A stretch of 64,000 nt of DNA. It comes from Streptomyces sp. GTDB taxonomy: Bacteria; Actinomycetota; Actinomycetes; Streptomycetales; Streptomycetaceae. The stretch is taken from NCBI GenBank assembly GCA_013362785.1, contig JABFVM010000035.1, positions 102,485 through 166,484 of the forward strand, given 5' to 3'. The notes beneath the pieces were generated by a model that saw only the letters and a list, made by a program, of their open reading frames with translations, had not been told where the DNA came from and did not search any database. The position numbers and the translations under genes are program-made. The first letter of the stretch is position 1. Every line of letters begins with the position of its first letter. This document shows, one piece after another, positions 16,628 to 25,806 of the stretch.

Positions 16628-17470
16628 TCACCGGTCGGCGTGCACGTCCCCCTGAGCCGTGAGCACGACGGGCTCGCGCTGCGGCAGGACTCCGGGCGGG
16701 ATTCCGGGGAGGGATCCCGTCGGGGCCGGTTGTCCTTGACCGGCCGAGAGGCCCAGGGTGAGGCGGGTGACGATGCGGTAGCGGTCGCCGCGGTAGATGG
16801 AGTGGACGTATTCGACGGCCCGACCGTCGGTGTCGCTGGTGAGGCGCTCGAAGAGGAGTGCGGGAGACAGGTGGGGCACGCCGAGGATCTTGGCCTCGGC
16901 CTGGCTGACCACCGTGGGTTCGATCGTCTGGACGGCCTCGCTCACCTGGATTCCATGGCGGTGGCGTAGGTGGTCGTACAGGTCGCCCGCTTCCAGTTCC
17001 CGCGCGGTGAGCGCGGGCACCAGGTCCGCGGGAATGTGCAGGTGCTCGATGGCCATGGGGGCGCCGTCGACCAGCCGCAGCCGGGCCACGTAGACGATGT
17101 CGGCGGCGGGTGAGAGGTGCAGTTTGCGGCCGACCCTGGCGCCGGCGGCGATCGTGGTGAACTCCAGCAGTCGGCTGGTCCAGGCGCCGGATGCCTGGGG
17201 AACGGCCATGGCCTGCTGGTCCGACACGAGTTCCTGCGTGATCTTCTCCGGTGCCACGAACATGCCGCGACCGTGTTCACGGACGAGGAGCCCCGCAGCG
17301 ACGAGCTCGTCGACGGCGGCGCGCAGGGTCGGCCGGGAGACGTGCAGGGCGGCACACAGGGACCGCTCGGAAGGGATGGCGTCACCGGGGCTGAGCGATT
17401 CGATGAGTTCAAGGATGTGATCCCGGACGCGTTCCCGTTTGAGGACCGCCCCCGACCCGCCAGCGTTCAT
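16628..17470 (-). CDS. GntR-family regulator, HutC/UTRA type (DasR-like)
   Basis: A 280-residue regulator from ATG 17470. The winged HTH occupies residues about 12-75 (IPSERSLCAALHVSRPTLRAA). The UTRA domain follows (GAPMAIEHLHIPADLVPAL, later AVEYVHSIYRGDRYRIVTRL), the fold that binds phosphorylated sugars such as glucosamine-6-phosphate in DasR. It is divergent from an ABC sugar importer with GH20, the layout of das loci, but the sequence is not that of DasR itself. Sites containing TGACCAG/CTGGTCA lie on both sides of the intergenic region. It probably represses the importer. Confidence 0.85.
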   Translation of the reverse strand: MNAGGSGAVLKRERVRDHILELIESLSPGDAIPSERSLCAALHVSRPTLRAAVDELVAAGLLVREHGRGMFVAPEKITQELVSDQQAMAVPQASGAWTSRLLEFTTIAAGARVGRKLHLSPAADIVYVARLRLVDGAPMAIEHLHIPADLVPALTARELEAGDLYDHLRHRHGIQVSEAVQTIEPTVVSQAEAKILGVPHLSPALLFERLTSDTDGRAVEYVHSIYRGDRYRIVTRLTLGLSAGQGQPAPTGSLPGIPPGVLPQREPVVLTAQGDVHADR

Positions 17471-17503
17471 GTCACCGCTCCCGCCCCGTAGCCCGCGAAC
17501 TCA

Positions 17504-17548
17504 CCTGACCAGACTCGCCACTTCTTACCACTGCCCGAGCACTGGTCA
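17504..17548. promoter_or_regulatory. Half-sites near the GntR start
   Basis: CCTGACCAG (17504-17512) and ACTGGTCA (17541-17548) match the arms of the perfect operator at 17680-17705 but are 28 bp apart. They may serve autoregulation of the GntR gene starting at 17470. Confidence 0.45.
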
Positions 17549-17642
17549 ACCGCAGTGTAACCATCTCCGGCCTCAGCACGACACGGTCGAGCAGGCACCA
17601 TGTGCTCAAGACCCAAGCAAACGCGGGGGGTTGACGCCTCAA

Positions 17643-17705
17643 TTGGTCTATGCCACCTTCATCGACCAACAAGAGGTCACCTGACCAGTTTTCCAACTGG
17701 TCAGG
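17643..17705. promoter_or_regulatory. DasR-type operators before the sugar importer
   Basis: A perfect dyad with arms CCTGACCAGTT (17680-17690) and AACTGGTCAGG (17695-17705) lies 31 bp before the binding-protein start. Upstream, TTGGTCTATGCCA (17643-17655) resembles the DasR consensus TGGTCTAGACCA with two changes. Both fit control by the divergent UTRA regulator. The perfect dyad could also fold as an RNA hairpin in the leader. Confidence 0.7.
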
Positions 17706-17736
17706 TTCCTTGGCTCTTTCCTTCAAGGGGTGAACT

Positions 17737-19005
17737 GTGCAGCTCCGTGTGCTCGCGGGCGTTTCCGCGCTGGTGATCGCCGCAGGTCTCAGTGCCTGCG
17801 GCAGCGGTTCGGAGTCGTCCGGTGACTCCGCCGACGGCAGGACGACGATCGATGTCTGGCTGATGCGCGACAGTGTCTCGGCGCGGTTCCAGAAGGAGTT
17901 CGTCGCGGGCTTCGAGGCCGCCCACCCCGACATCGCGGTGAAGGTCCAGATCCAGGAGTGGGACGGCATCGGCGAGAAGGTCACCGCCGCGCTCGCCAGC
18001 AATGACGCCCCGGACGTCATCGAGACGGGAAACACCCAGGTCGCCCAGTTCGCGCAGAGCGGCGGGCTGCTGGACCTCAGCGACAAGGTGGGTGAGCTCG
18101 GGGGCGGCGACTGGCTCAAGGGGCTGGCCGAGCCCGGGACGTACGAGGGCAAGCAGTACGGCATCCCGTACTACGCGGCCAACCGTGTCGTGATCTACCG
18201 GACCGACCTGTTCAAGAAGGCCGGCATCGACGCCGCCGCCCTCAAGACCCGGGATCAGTGGATCGCGGCGACCAGGAAGCTCAACTCCTCCGGCACACAG
18301 GGCATCTATCTGCCGGGCCAGATGTGGTACGCGCTCGCCGGGTTCATCTGGGACGAGGGCGGCGACCTCGCCACCGGTTCCGGCAGCGACTGGAAGGGGG
18401 CGCTCGACACCCCGCAGGCGCTGCGCGGCATGGACTTCTACAAGCGGCTCCAGGCCCTCGGCAAGGGACCCAAGGACGCCGACGAGGCAGGGCCGCCGCA
18501 GGCCGAGGTCATGGCCAAGGGGCAGGTCGCGCAGATCATCTCCACGCCCGGCGGGGCCAACGTCGTCACGGAGAACAATCCCGAACTCAAGGGAAAGCTC
18601 GGCTTCTTCCCCATCCCGGGCAAGACCGACGCCCAGCCCGGTTCGGTGTTCATCGGCGGCTCCGACCTCGTCATCCCGGCGGCGTCCGGCAAGCAGGACG
18701 CCGCGTTCACCTTCGTCAAGGAGCTCACCGGTGACGCCTGGCAGCGCAAGCTCGCCGCCGCCATGAGTTACGTACCGAACAAGACGACCCTGGCCGACGC
18801 GGTCGCCGCCGATCCGGGCGCCTCCGCCATGGCCGCGGGTGCCGCCGTCGGCCGGGCGACACCCAACACCCCTGGCTGGGCCGCCGTGGAGGCGAAGAAC
18901 CCGATCAAGGACTACATGACGGCCGTGCTCACCGGCGCGGACGCCCGGGCGGAGGCGGCGAAGGCGTCCGCGTCGATCACGGCCGCGATGAAGACCGGCT
19001 CCTGA
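17737..19005 (+). CDS. ABC sugar importer, lipoprotein binding protein
   Basis: A 422-residue extracellular solute-binding protein. GTG at 17737 follows AAGGGGTG. The signal ends in a lipobox, LSAC, so it is anchored at the outer face of the membrane. The mature protein shows the family-1 fold: TIDVWLMRDSVSARFQKEFV, then ALASNDAPDVIETGNTQVAQ, then QIISTPGGANVV. It resembles DasA/NgcE-type binders of chitobiose or N-acetylglucosamine. It is the first gene of a four-gene operon with two permeases and GH20. The ATPase is absent; das systems use a shared MsiK elsewhere. Confidence 0.85.
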   Translation: MQLRVLAGVSALVIAAGLSACGSGSESSGDSADGRTTIDVWLMRDSVSARFQKEFVAGFEAAHPDIAVKVQIQEWDGIGEKVTAALASNDAPDVIETGNTQVAQFAQSGGLLDLSDKVGELGGGDWLKGLAEPGTYEGKQYGIPYYAANRVVIYRTDLFKKAGIDAAALKTRDQWIAATRKLNSSGTQGIYLPGQMWYALAGFIWDEGGDLATGSGSDWKGALDTPQALRGMDFYKRLQALGKGPKDADEAGPPQAEVMAKGQVAQIISTPGGANVVTENNPELKGKLGFFPIPGKTDAQPGSVFIGGSDLVIPAASGKQDAAFTFVKELTGDAWQRKLAAAMSYVPNKTTLADAVAADPGASAMAAGAAVGRATPNTPGWAAVEAKNPIKDYMTAVLTGADARAEAAKASASITAAMKTGS

Positions 19006-19045
19006 GCCCTTCCCCATCCGCCTCGCACGGAAAGGAGTCGACGTC

Positions 19046-20029
19046 GTGACGGTCATCCGTGAAACCGGCGCGCCGCCCGCCCCGCTCGGCCGGCCGGCCC
19101 GGGGCCCCACCCGGCCGGGCAACGGCAGTGGGCGCCGACGCCTCGGCGGCGTCTGGCCCTATCTCCTGATCGCCCCCACGGTCCTGGGCACGCTGTATCT
19201 GCTCGTGTATCCCCTGGCCCGCACGGTGCTGATATCGCTCCAGGACTTCCAGCTGCGTCAACTCATCCAGGGCAACGCCCCGTTCGTGGGGCTGCGGAAC
19301 TACCGGACCCTGCTGACGGACGACCGGTTCTGGCAGGTCGTACGGCGCACCTTCCTGTTCATGGCCGTCAGTGTCGTCCTGATCATGGTGCTCGCCACCC
19401 TGGTCGCCCTGATGACCGAGCGGCTGGGCCGGGTCGGGCGCACCACCGTACTCAGCGCGCTGGTGCTGGCCTGGGCGATGCCGGTCATCGCCGCCACGAC
19501 GGTGTTCCAGTGGCTGTTCCACTCGGAGTTCGGCATCGTCAACTGGGGCCTGCGGCAGCTGGGATTCACCTCGTTCGAGCGTTACCCCTGGTTCGCCCAC
19601 GGTCCGGCCGCCTTCACGATCCTGATCCTGCTGGTGGTCTGGCAGTCGGTGCCGTTCGCGGCCATCACCCTGTACTCGGCGCTGGTCACCGTGCCGGCGG
19701 AGCTGTACGAGTCGGCGCGCATCGACGGTGCCTCGGCGGGGCGGGTCTTCCGCTCGATCACGTTCCCGGTGATCCGGCCGATCTTCATGCTGGTGCTCTC
19801 GCTGGAGGTCATCTGGACCTTCAAGGCGTTCGTGCAGATCTGGGTGATGACCAACGGCGGCCCGGGCGACGCCACGACCACGCTGCCCGTGTACGCCGTG
19901 CAGACCGCTCTGTCGAGCCAGCGCTACGACCTCGGTTCGGCGGCCTCGATGGTCAGCGTGCTGATGATGGGCGCGGTGCTCGTCCTCTACTTCCGCCAGA
20001 TGTTCCGCCAGGAGGGCGAGGCCTCATGA
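19046..20029 (+). CDS. ABC sugar importer permease, MalF type
   Basis: A 327-residue permease from GTG 19046, with AAAGGAG upstream. It has a cytoplasmic N-terminus rich in Arg and Pro and six membrane segments starting at VWPYLLIAPTVLGTLYLLVY. The EAA loop for contact with the ATPase reads YESARIDGASAGRVFRSITF. Its stop overlaps the next start (ATGA). It forms the channel with the downstream permease and takes sugar from the lipoprotein encoded just before. Confidence 0.9.
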   Translation: MTVIRETGAPPAPLGRPARGPTRPGNGSGRRRLGGVWPYLLIAPTVLGTLYLLVYPLARTVLISLQDFQLRQLIQGNAPFVGLRNYRTLLTDDRFWQVVRRTFLFMAVSVVLIMVLATLVALMTERLGRVGRTTVLSALVLAWAMPVIAATTVFQWLFHSEFGIVNWGLRQLGFTSFERYPWFAHGPAAFTILILLVVWQSVPFAAITLYSALVTVPAELYESARIDGASAGRVFRSITFPVIRPIFMLVLSLEVIWTFKAFVQIWVMTNGGPGDATTTLPVYAVQTALSSQRYDLGSAASMVSVLMMGAVLVLYFRQMFRQEGEAS

Positions 20030-20883
20030 GTTCCGTGCACCTGCGCCTGCGCCCACGCCTGCGTCTTCGGCGTGTCCCGCTGCACATCGCCGCCGCCGTG
20101 ACGGTCGCGATCTGTCTCTTCCCCGTGTACTGGATGGTCGCCACCGCGTTCAAGCCCAACCGGGACATCCAGTCAGGCAGTCCCCAACTCCTGCCCCGCA
20201 CCTGGACGTTGGACCACTTCCGGGCCGCTGTCGACGCCGACGGGTTCGGGCTGTTCTGGCGCAACAGCATTCTCGTGACGCTCGGCGCCGTCGTGCTCTC
20301 CCTGGTGGTGGCGCTGGGGTCGTCGTTCGCCGTGGCCCGGATGCGCTGGCGCGGCAGGCGGCAGTTCATGCTGATGGTGTTCATCGCGCAGATGGCGCCG
20401 TGGGAGGCGCTGATCATCCCGGTGTACATCATCTCCCGCGACACCGGCATGCTCGACCGGCTGCCCACCCTGACGCTGGTCTACTTCATGATGACGCTGC
20501 CGTTCACCATCGTGGTGCTGCGCGGGTTCATCGCCGCGATTCCGCCGGAGTTGGAGGAGGCGGCGCAGGTCGACGGCTGCACGCGCCTGAGTGCCTTCCG
20601 GCACATCGCCTTCCCGCTGCTCGCCCCCGGTCTGATGGCCACCTCGCTGTTCGGTTTCATCACCGCCTGGAACGAGTTCGCCTACGCCAACTTCCTGATC
20701 ATCAAGCATCAGGACAGCCGCACCCTGCCCGTGTGGCTGTCCTCGTTCCAGAACGTCTTCGGCACGGACTGGGGCGCCACCATGGCCGCCTCGACGCTCT
20801 TCGCCCTTCCCGCGCTGGCCGTGTTCCTGCTGCTCCAGCGCCATGTGACGTCCGGTTTCGCGGCCGGCGCCGTCAAGGGCTGA
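20026..20883 (+). CDS. ABC sugar importer permease, MalG type
   Basis: A 285-residue permease whose ATG (20026-20028) overlaps the previous stop by 4 bases. After a basic leader come six membrane segments starting at IAAAVTVAICLFPVYWMVAT. The EAA loop reads LEEAAQVDGCTRLSAFRHIA. The C-terminus ends FAAGAVKG, usual for this type. A GH20 gene follows after 32 bases. Confidence 0.9.
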   Translation: MSSVHLRLRPRLRLRRVPLHIAAAVTVAICLFPVYWMVATAFKPNRDIQSGSPQLLPRTWTLDHFRAAVDADGFGLFWRNSILVTLGAVVLSLVVALGSSFAVARMRWRGRRQFMLMVFIAQMAPWEALIIPVYIISRDTGMLDRLPTLTLVYFMMTLPFTIVVLRGFIAAIPPELEEAAQVDGCTRLSAFRHIAFPLLAPGLMATSLFGFITAWNEFAYANFLIIKHQDSRTLPVWLSSFQNVFGTDWGATMAASTLFALPALAVFLLLQRHVTSGFAAGAVKG

Positions 20884-20915
20884 CCTTCCCCGCCCACGAC
20901 CCTCCGGAGAGAGCC

Positions 20916-22415
20916 GTGCCCCTGGTGTCCTCGCTGCTGCCACGCCCCACCAAGGCCCACACCAAAGCAGGGAACTTCACGTTCGAGCCCCGCACCTGTC
21001 TGCGCATCGGCCCGGGCGCCGAATCCGCCGCGCATCTGCTGCGCACCCTGCTGGCCCCCGCGACCGGACTGCCCCTGCGCTCCGCCGCCGACGGAACCGT
21101 CGCGCTCACTCTCGACCCGGCCCTCACCGGCCTGGGCGACGAAGGCTACGGCCTGACGGTCGGCCCGAACTCCATCCTGCTGCGCGCCGCCCAGCCCACC
21201 GGTCTGCTGCACGGGGTGCAGACGATCCGCCAGCTCCTCCCCCTGCCCGCCCTTTCCACCTCGCCCCAGCCCGGTGTGCCCTGGTCACTGCCCTGCGTGG
21301 AGATCACGGACGTGCCGCGGCACCGCTGGCGCGGGGCGATGCTCGACGTGGCCCGGCACTTCCAGCCGGTGTCGTATCTGCGCCGCTACGTCGACCTGCT
21401 CGCCCTGCACAAGATCAATGTCTTTCATCTGCATCTGACCGACGATCAGGGCTGGCGGATGCCGGTCGCGGCGTACCCCAAGCTCACCGAGATCGGCGGC
21501 CACCGGGCCGAGTCCATGACCGACAGTTCGCCACACGGTGGGGCCTACACCCGCGCCGAGCTGGCCGGGCTGGTGGAGTACGCGGCCGCGCGCGGCATCA
21601 CGGTGCTGCCCGAGATCGAGATGCCCGGTCATGTCCGAGCCGCGCTGGCCGCCTATCCGCACCTGGGGAACCATCCCGAACGTGCCCTGGACGTCTGGAC
21701 CAGGTGGGGCGTGTGCGACACCGTCCTCGGGGTCCATGAGGAGGTCTTCGACTTCTGCCGCACGGTGCTGGAAGAGGTCATGGACGTCTTCCCCTCCCCC
21801 TACGTCCACATCGGCGGCGACGAGTGCCCCGTCACCGAATGGGAGGAGAGCCCGCAGGCCAGGGCGTGTGCCCGGGAGGCGGGGCTGAGCGGTCCCGCCT
21901 CGCTGCACGGGTGGTTCCTCGGCCGCGTCGGGGAGTTCCTGGTGCGCAACGGGCGACGCCCGGTCGGCTGGGCCGAGACCGGCACCGAACTGCCCGACGG
22001 CTTCACCGTGCTGGCCTGGCGCGACCCCGCGCACGCCCTCGCCGCCGCCGCACGCGGCCACGACGTGATCAACGCCCACCACCGCGCCACGTACTTCGAC
22101 TACCCGCAGAGCGGTGGCGCCCAGGAGCCACCGGGCCAGCCGGGAGCCGTCGTCGCCCTTCGCGACGTACACGCCCACGATCCCGTCCCCTCGGGAGCGG
22201 ATCCGGACACGGCCGCCCGGGTGCTGGGTGCCCAGGGCCAGCTGTGGACCGAGTACGCAGCGACACCGGCCCGCCTGGAGTACCTGACCTATCCCCGCCT
22301 GTGCGCCCTGGCGGACCGCACCTGGAGCGGCCCCACCTCGTGGACGGACTTCCGCTCCCGCCTGGACCGGCACACGGCACGCCTCGACGCCCTGGAGGTC
22401 AGCCGCCACCCCTGA
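20916..22415 (+). CDS. GH20 beta-N-acetylhexosaminidase, cytoplasmic
   Basis: A 499-residue enzyme from GTG 20916 (GGAGA upstream) with no signal peptide. Residues 1-130 form the GH20b-like N-domain (HGVQTIRQLLPL). The catalytic barrel follows: GAMLDVARHFQPV, INVFHLHLTDDQGWR, and HIGGDECP with the catalytic pair Asp302-Glu303. GH20 enzymes remove N-acetylglucosamine by substrate-assisted catalysis. Because it sits in the importer operon and lacks an export signal, it probably splits imported chitobiose-like sugars, like DasD of S. coelicolor. Confidence 0.9.
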   Translation: MPLVSSLLPRPTKAHTKAGNFTFEPRTCLRIGPGAESAAHLLRTLLAPATGLPLRSAADGTVALTLDPALTGLGDEGYGLTVGPNSILLRAAQPTGLLHGVQTIRQLLPLPALSTSPQPGVPWSLPCVEITDVPRHRWRGAMLDVARHFQPVSYLRRYVDLLALHKINVFHLHLTDDQGWRMPVAAYPKLTEIGGHRAESMTDSSPHGGAYTRAELAGLVEYAAARGITVLPEIEMPGHVRAALAAYPHLGNHPERALDVWTRWGVCDTVLGVHEEVFDFCRTVLEEVMDVFPSPYVHIGGDECPVTEWEESPQARACAREAGLSGPASLHGWFLGRVGEFLVRNGRRPVGWAETGTELPDGFTVLAWRDPAHALAAAARGHDVINAHHRATYFDYPQSGGAQEPPGQPGAVVALRDVHAHDPVPSGADPDTAARVLGAQGQLWTEYAATPARLEYLTYPRLCALADRTWSGPTSWTDFRSRLDRHTARLDALEVSRHP

Positions 22416-22489
22416 AGCCGCACCACCGCAGCACAGCACTGATCCCCCGAGCACGCCGAACGGCACTCCCCGTCCCGGAAGGAATCAGC

Positions 22490-23941
22490 ATGAGACAGGA
22501 AATCGGTACGTCGTCCCGAACCGCTCCGCGCCGGCCGCGCATCGCCGCCGCCGTCACCGTGGCCATGGCCATGGGCACCGCCGGACTCGCCGTCCTGCCC
22601 GGCAGCGCGAGCGCCGCCACCGACGAGGTGACGGTCCAGTACCGGACCAGCGCCGCGGGCGCCACCGCGGACCAGTCCGAGCCCTGGCTCAAGGTCAGGA
22701 ACACCGGCGACGGCACCGTCCAGCTCAGCAACGTCAAGGTCCGCTACTACTTCAAGGCCGACTCGGCCGGTGCCACGTACCGCTTCGCCTGTTCCTGGGC
22801 GGTCAAGGGCTGCGCCAACATCACCGGCACCTTCGGCACACTGGCCAACCCGACGGCCACGGCCGACCGCTACCTGGACATCGGCTTCACCGGCGGGGCG
22901 GGCGCCCTCGCTCCGGGCGCCGACACCGGGGACATGCAGCTGCGCTTCCACCGCTCGGACTGGCAGCCGCTGAACCAGAGCGACGACTACTCATTCGGCC
23001 CGTCCCAGACGTCGTACGCCGACTGGTCGAAGATCACCGCCCAGGTGTCCGGCAACACGGTCTGGGGCACGGCCCCCGAGGGCAACGACCCGACCGATCC
23101 CCCCACCGACCCGCCCACCGACCCCCCGGCCGAGGGACAGAGCCTCTTCGACGACTTCGACTACAGCAGCTCCAGCGACCCGAGGATCGGGGCGAACGGC
23201 TGGAGCGTCCGCTCCAACTCCGGTGGCCCCGGGGTGCCCGGCGCCACCTGGGCCCCGGAGAACGTGACCTTCGCGAGCGCCGACGGCAACTCCGTGATGA
23301 ACCTGCGGACCTCGACCGCGGGCACCGCCGCGTCAACGAAACAGACCGAAGTCCTCACCAAGGCCATGAAGTTCAAGAACGGCACCTACGCCGCCCGCGT
23401 CAGATTCTCCGACGCGCCGCTGTCCGGCCCCGACGGCGACCACCTCGTCCAGACCTTCTTCACCATCAATGACCTCAAGGCGCCCATGGCCGACGACTAC
23501 TCGGAGTACGACTTCGAGTACCTGCCCAACGGCGGCTGGGGCGAGACCACCAACATCCTGTACACGACGTCCTGGGAGACCTACAACCCCGACCCCTGGC
23601 AGGCCGTCAACCAGCACACCGAGTCCCGCCAGAGCTACGCCGGCTGGCACGACCTGGTGCTCACCATCGACGGCAGCACCATCAAGTACTACATCGACGG
23701 CCGGCTGTTCGGCACCCATGACGCCGCGTACCTGCCCGAGCGCCCCATGTCCATCAACTTCAACCAGTGGCTGATCGACCTCGCGGGCCAGACCAGCACG
23801 ACTCCGCGCGCCTACGACGAGCAGGTCGACTACGTCCTCCACGTCAAGGACCAGGTCCTGACGCCGGCCCAGGTGACGAGCAAGGTGAACGCCTACCGCA
23901 CGGCCGGCACGGCCTTCGAGGACACCGTCCCCAACGGCTAG
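22490..23941 (+). CDS. Secreted CBM3 plus GH16-like enzyme
   Basis: A 483-residue exported protein from ATG 22490, with GGAAGGA upstream. The signal is long (cleavage near ASA-A, residue 43). Residues about 45-195 form a family 3 cellulose-binding module (VQYRTSAAGATADQSEPWLK, then YFKADSAG, then WAVKGCANITGTFG). A linker with DPPTDPPTDPP repeats follows. Residues about 220-460 are a beta-jelly roll with EYDFE at 339-343, matching the GH16 catalytic motif E-x-D-x-E. GH16 enzymes cut beta-glucans and related polymers. It may act outside the cell to release substrates for the importer. Confidence 0.75.
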   Translation: MRQEIGTSSRTAPRRPRIAAAVTVAMAMGTAGLAVLPGSASAATDEVTVQYRTSAAGATADQSEPWLKVRNTGDGTVQLSNVKVRYYFKADSAGATYRFACSWAVKGCANITGTFGTLANPTATADRYLDIGFTGGAGALAPGADTGDMQLRFHRSDWQPLNQSDDYSFGPSQTSYADWSKITAQVSGNTVWGTAPEGNDPTDPPTDPPTDPPAEGQSLFDDFDYSSSSDPRIGANGWSVRSNSGGPGVPGATWAPENVTFASADGNSVMNLRTSTAGTAASTKQTEVLTKAMKFKNGTYAARVRFSDAPLSGPDGDHLVQTFFTINDLKAPMADDYSEYDFEYLPNGGWGETTNILYTTSWETYNPDPWQAVNQHTESRQSYAGWHDLVLTIDGSTIKYYIDGRLFGTHDAAYLPERPMSINFNQWLIDLAGQTSTTPRAYDEQVDYVLHVKDQVLTPAQVTSKVNAYRTAGTAFEDTVPNG

Positions 23942-23961
23942 GACCGGTCGGAAAGCGGCGG

Positions 23962-24354
23962 TCAGTTCTCCTGGAGCACGGAGAGGACGTTCCCGGCGGG
24001 GTCGGTGAACCATGCGATCGCCGCCGGGCCGCCGTCGCCGACGCGGACGACGCCCTTCGCGTCGTGCTCGAACCCGGGGTAGCGCTCAAAGGTCACGCCG
24101 CGCCGTTCCAGTTCGACGACGGCGGCCTCGATGTCGTTCACGGGGAAGTTGAGAATCGTGAACGAGGCCGGGGTGTGCGTCTCCTTGGGGTAGACGAAGA
24201 CCTGCGCGCCGCTGCCGAGCCTGAGGGTCAGCATCCGCATGTCCCCCTGCCCGGTCTCCTCCACGTCCAGGCCGAGGACCTCGCCGTAGAACCGGCGGGC
24301 CTCGCCGAGGTCGTCGACCGAGAAGCCGCTGAACGCCTGTGATTGTCCGAGCAT
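23962..24354 (-). CDS. VOC-family (glyoxalase/bleomycin resistance-like) protein
   Basis: A 130-residue single VOC module from ATG 24354, preceded by AAGGAG. It starts [20 protein letters not shown] and ends [19 protein letters not shown], the paired beta-alpha-beta halves of the fold. The metal-site pattern is partial, so catalysis is not assured. The gene is single, convergent with the GH16 gene. Its 5' end abuts a dispersed repeat (24372-24478). Confidence 0.85.
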   Translation of the reverse strand: MLGQSQAFSGFSVDDLGEARRFYGEVLGLDVEETGQGDMRMLTLRLGSGAQVFVYPKETHTPASFTILNFPVNDIEAAVVELERRGVTFERYPGFEHDAKGVVRVGDGGPAAIAWFTDPAGNVLSVLQEN

Positions 24355-24371
24355 GCCGCCTGTCTCCTTCA

Positions 24372-24478
24372 GGGGGTGAGCCGTTCCGACAGCTCAGGGC
24401 ACACCACCGGCGGCACGATCATCCGCACGCCACGCGGGCGGCATCCGGATGGTCGTGCCCCCTTCACTCAGGTGCGCA
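24372..24478. repeat. Dispersed 106-bp repeat, copy A
   Basis: Nearly identical (about three differences in 106 bp) to 35821-35926 in the same orientation. It contains a long hairpin: left arm GCACGATCATCCGCACGCC, loop ACGCGGGCG-like, right arm ending GGATGGTCGTGC. Copy A lies between the VOC ribosome site and the stop of the tannase pseudogene. Confidence 0.85.
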
Positions 24479-25120
24479 CCCGCCGGCACACCAGCTTGCC
24501 GTCCACCACCTGGCACCAGGTCTGGTAGCCGTGGGTCGCGACGATCCGACCGGGCTCGGTGGCGATCTCGGCCCACGCCATCACCGGGGTGAGCACGTCG
24601 GAGGTATTCGGTCCCTCGCCGCGTACGGCGTCGTAGTAGACGAGGGACCCCTGCGGTGAGACGCGCTGGTCGTTCCAGCCGTGCCAGAGCAGCAGCTTGC
24701 CGCCGCTCCTCGCGAACGCGCGGAGGTCCGGGTCCATGGCGGCGAGGTAGCTGGAGGACCGGACCGTCCTCCGGAACGAGTCGACGGTGAACTCGGGGGC
24801 GGAGAGCTGGAAGTCCGGATCGGGGGCGTTGGTGTGGGCCAGTAGCGGGTGAAGGACGTCAGGTAGTCCTCGCTCGCCACCGTCTCCCCCTGTGCCTTCG
24901 GCACGAACAGCGTCCATTCCAGCTCCGAGCCCCACTCGTGGGCGATCGGCAGCTCCAGCCTGCGGGGCTGCGCGTCGGTGGCGCCGTCTTCCAGGCGCTG
25001 GACCACACCGGCCTGAGCCTTCGTCAGACAGGTGGAGGGGTCCTGGCCAGCGGCGCACACCAGCATCTCGGGGTCGAAGGCGCAGCGCCTCGGGTCGTCG
25101 AGGAGGCCGTCCCGCAGACT
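24468..25120 (-). pseudogene. Tannase/feruloyl esterase-family fragment, frameshifted
   Basis: From about 25120 one frame gives DGLLDDPRRCAFDPEMLVC then CLTKAQAGVVQRL, and IAHEWGSELEW, the middle of tannase/feruloyl esterase proteins. Near 24850 the match shifts frame to DPDLRAFARSGGKLLLWHGW, with the catalytic Asp/His-type C-terminal segments NDQRVSP and ATHGYQTWCQVVDG. The N-terminal part with the nucleophile Ser is absent and a TetR gene follows in its place. Confidence 0.8.
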
Positions 25121-25148
25121 GGTTTCCGGGCTTGTGCTCAGGCGGTTG

Positions 25149-25745
25149 CTACTCCGGCTCTGCCTGGGGCATGGCGGATCGGGCCAGTTCGGTGATCAGG
25201 TGCTCAAGGGCGTCGGTGGCCGTGGTGCCGGTCGTGGCGACCTCTGGCACGAAGTCGCAGGCGGAGCGGCGCAGTTCGAGCCATCCGAGGTAGGTGGCGT
25301 AGGCGGTGACTGCCTGATGCCGAGCCGGCACGGGGGCCAGGCCCAGATCCGTGTAGAGGTCCGTGAGGTAGGCGATCCGTCGCTCGGTGACCCGGCGCAG
25401 GACCGGGGCGACGGCGGGGTGATCGGCATGGGCGACGATCGCGGGTTCCAGGCCGGTGATGCTTTCCTTCCCCAGCGCGGTGGTGAACAGGGCCGTCAGC
25501 CGCTTCCGGGGATCGGTGATGTCGCCCAGCTCGGAGATCAGGGCCGCGGTGTTGCGCTGCTCCCACTTTTCCAGCGCTGCCGTCAGCAGTGCATCGCGAT
25601 CCTTGAAATGCCAGTAGAAGCTGCCACGGGTTGTTTCCAGTTCGCCCGCGAGCGCGTTGACCGACACCGCGGCGACTCCGCCGTGTGCCATCGCGCGCAG
25701 CGCCGCCTCCGACCAGTCCTGGGGGGTGAGGTGCCTCCTAGCCAT
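25149..25745 (-). CDS. TetR-family regulator
   Basis: A 198-residue regulator from ATG 25745; upstream in-frame starts would run across the operators. The HTH is ARRHLTPQDWSEAALRAMA then LAGELETTRGSFYWHFKDRD, followed by a TetR_C-like helical domain. It is divergent from a short frame and a DUF6463-like membrane gene, and two 18-bp operators lie in between. It probably represses both directions. Confidence 0.85.
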   Translation of the reverse strand: MARRHLTPQDWSEAALRAMAHGGVAAVSVNALAGELETTRGSFYWHFKDRDALLTAALEKWEQRNTAALISELGDITDPRKRLTALFTTALGKESITGLEPAIVAHADHPAVAPVLRRVTERRIAYLTDLYTDLGLAPVPARHQAVTAYATYLGWLELRRSACDFVPEVATTGTTATDALEHLITELARSAMPQAEPE

Positions 25746-25747
25746 GT

Positions 25748-25788
25748 CCGTACAGTACTGTATGGTCGCTCCATACAGGGGTGTATGG
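25748..25788. promoter_or_regulatory. Two TetR operators
   Basis: CCGTACAGTACTGTATGG (25748-25765) and CCATACAGGGGTGTATGG (25771-25788) share the dyad CCRTACA...TGTATGG; centres are 23 bp apart. They lie immediately before the TetR start and upstream of the genes at 25807 and 25884. Confidence 0.7.
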
Positions 25789-25806
25789 ATTGACGGGGGG
25801 AGCGAT

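Noticed and set aside
21824..22489. Upstream extension of the CBM3-GH16 frame
   Set aside because: It overlaps the GH20 gene in another frame; ATG 22490 has a ribosome site followed by a signal peptide.
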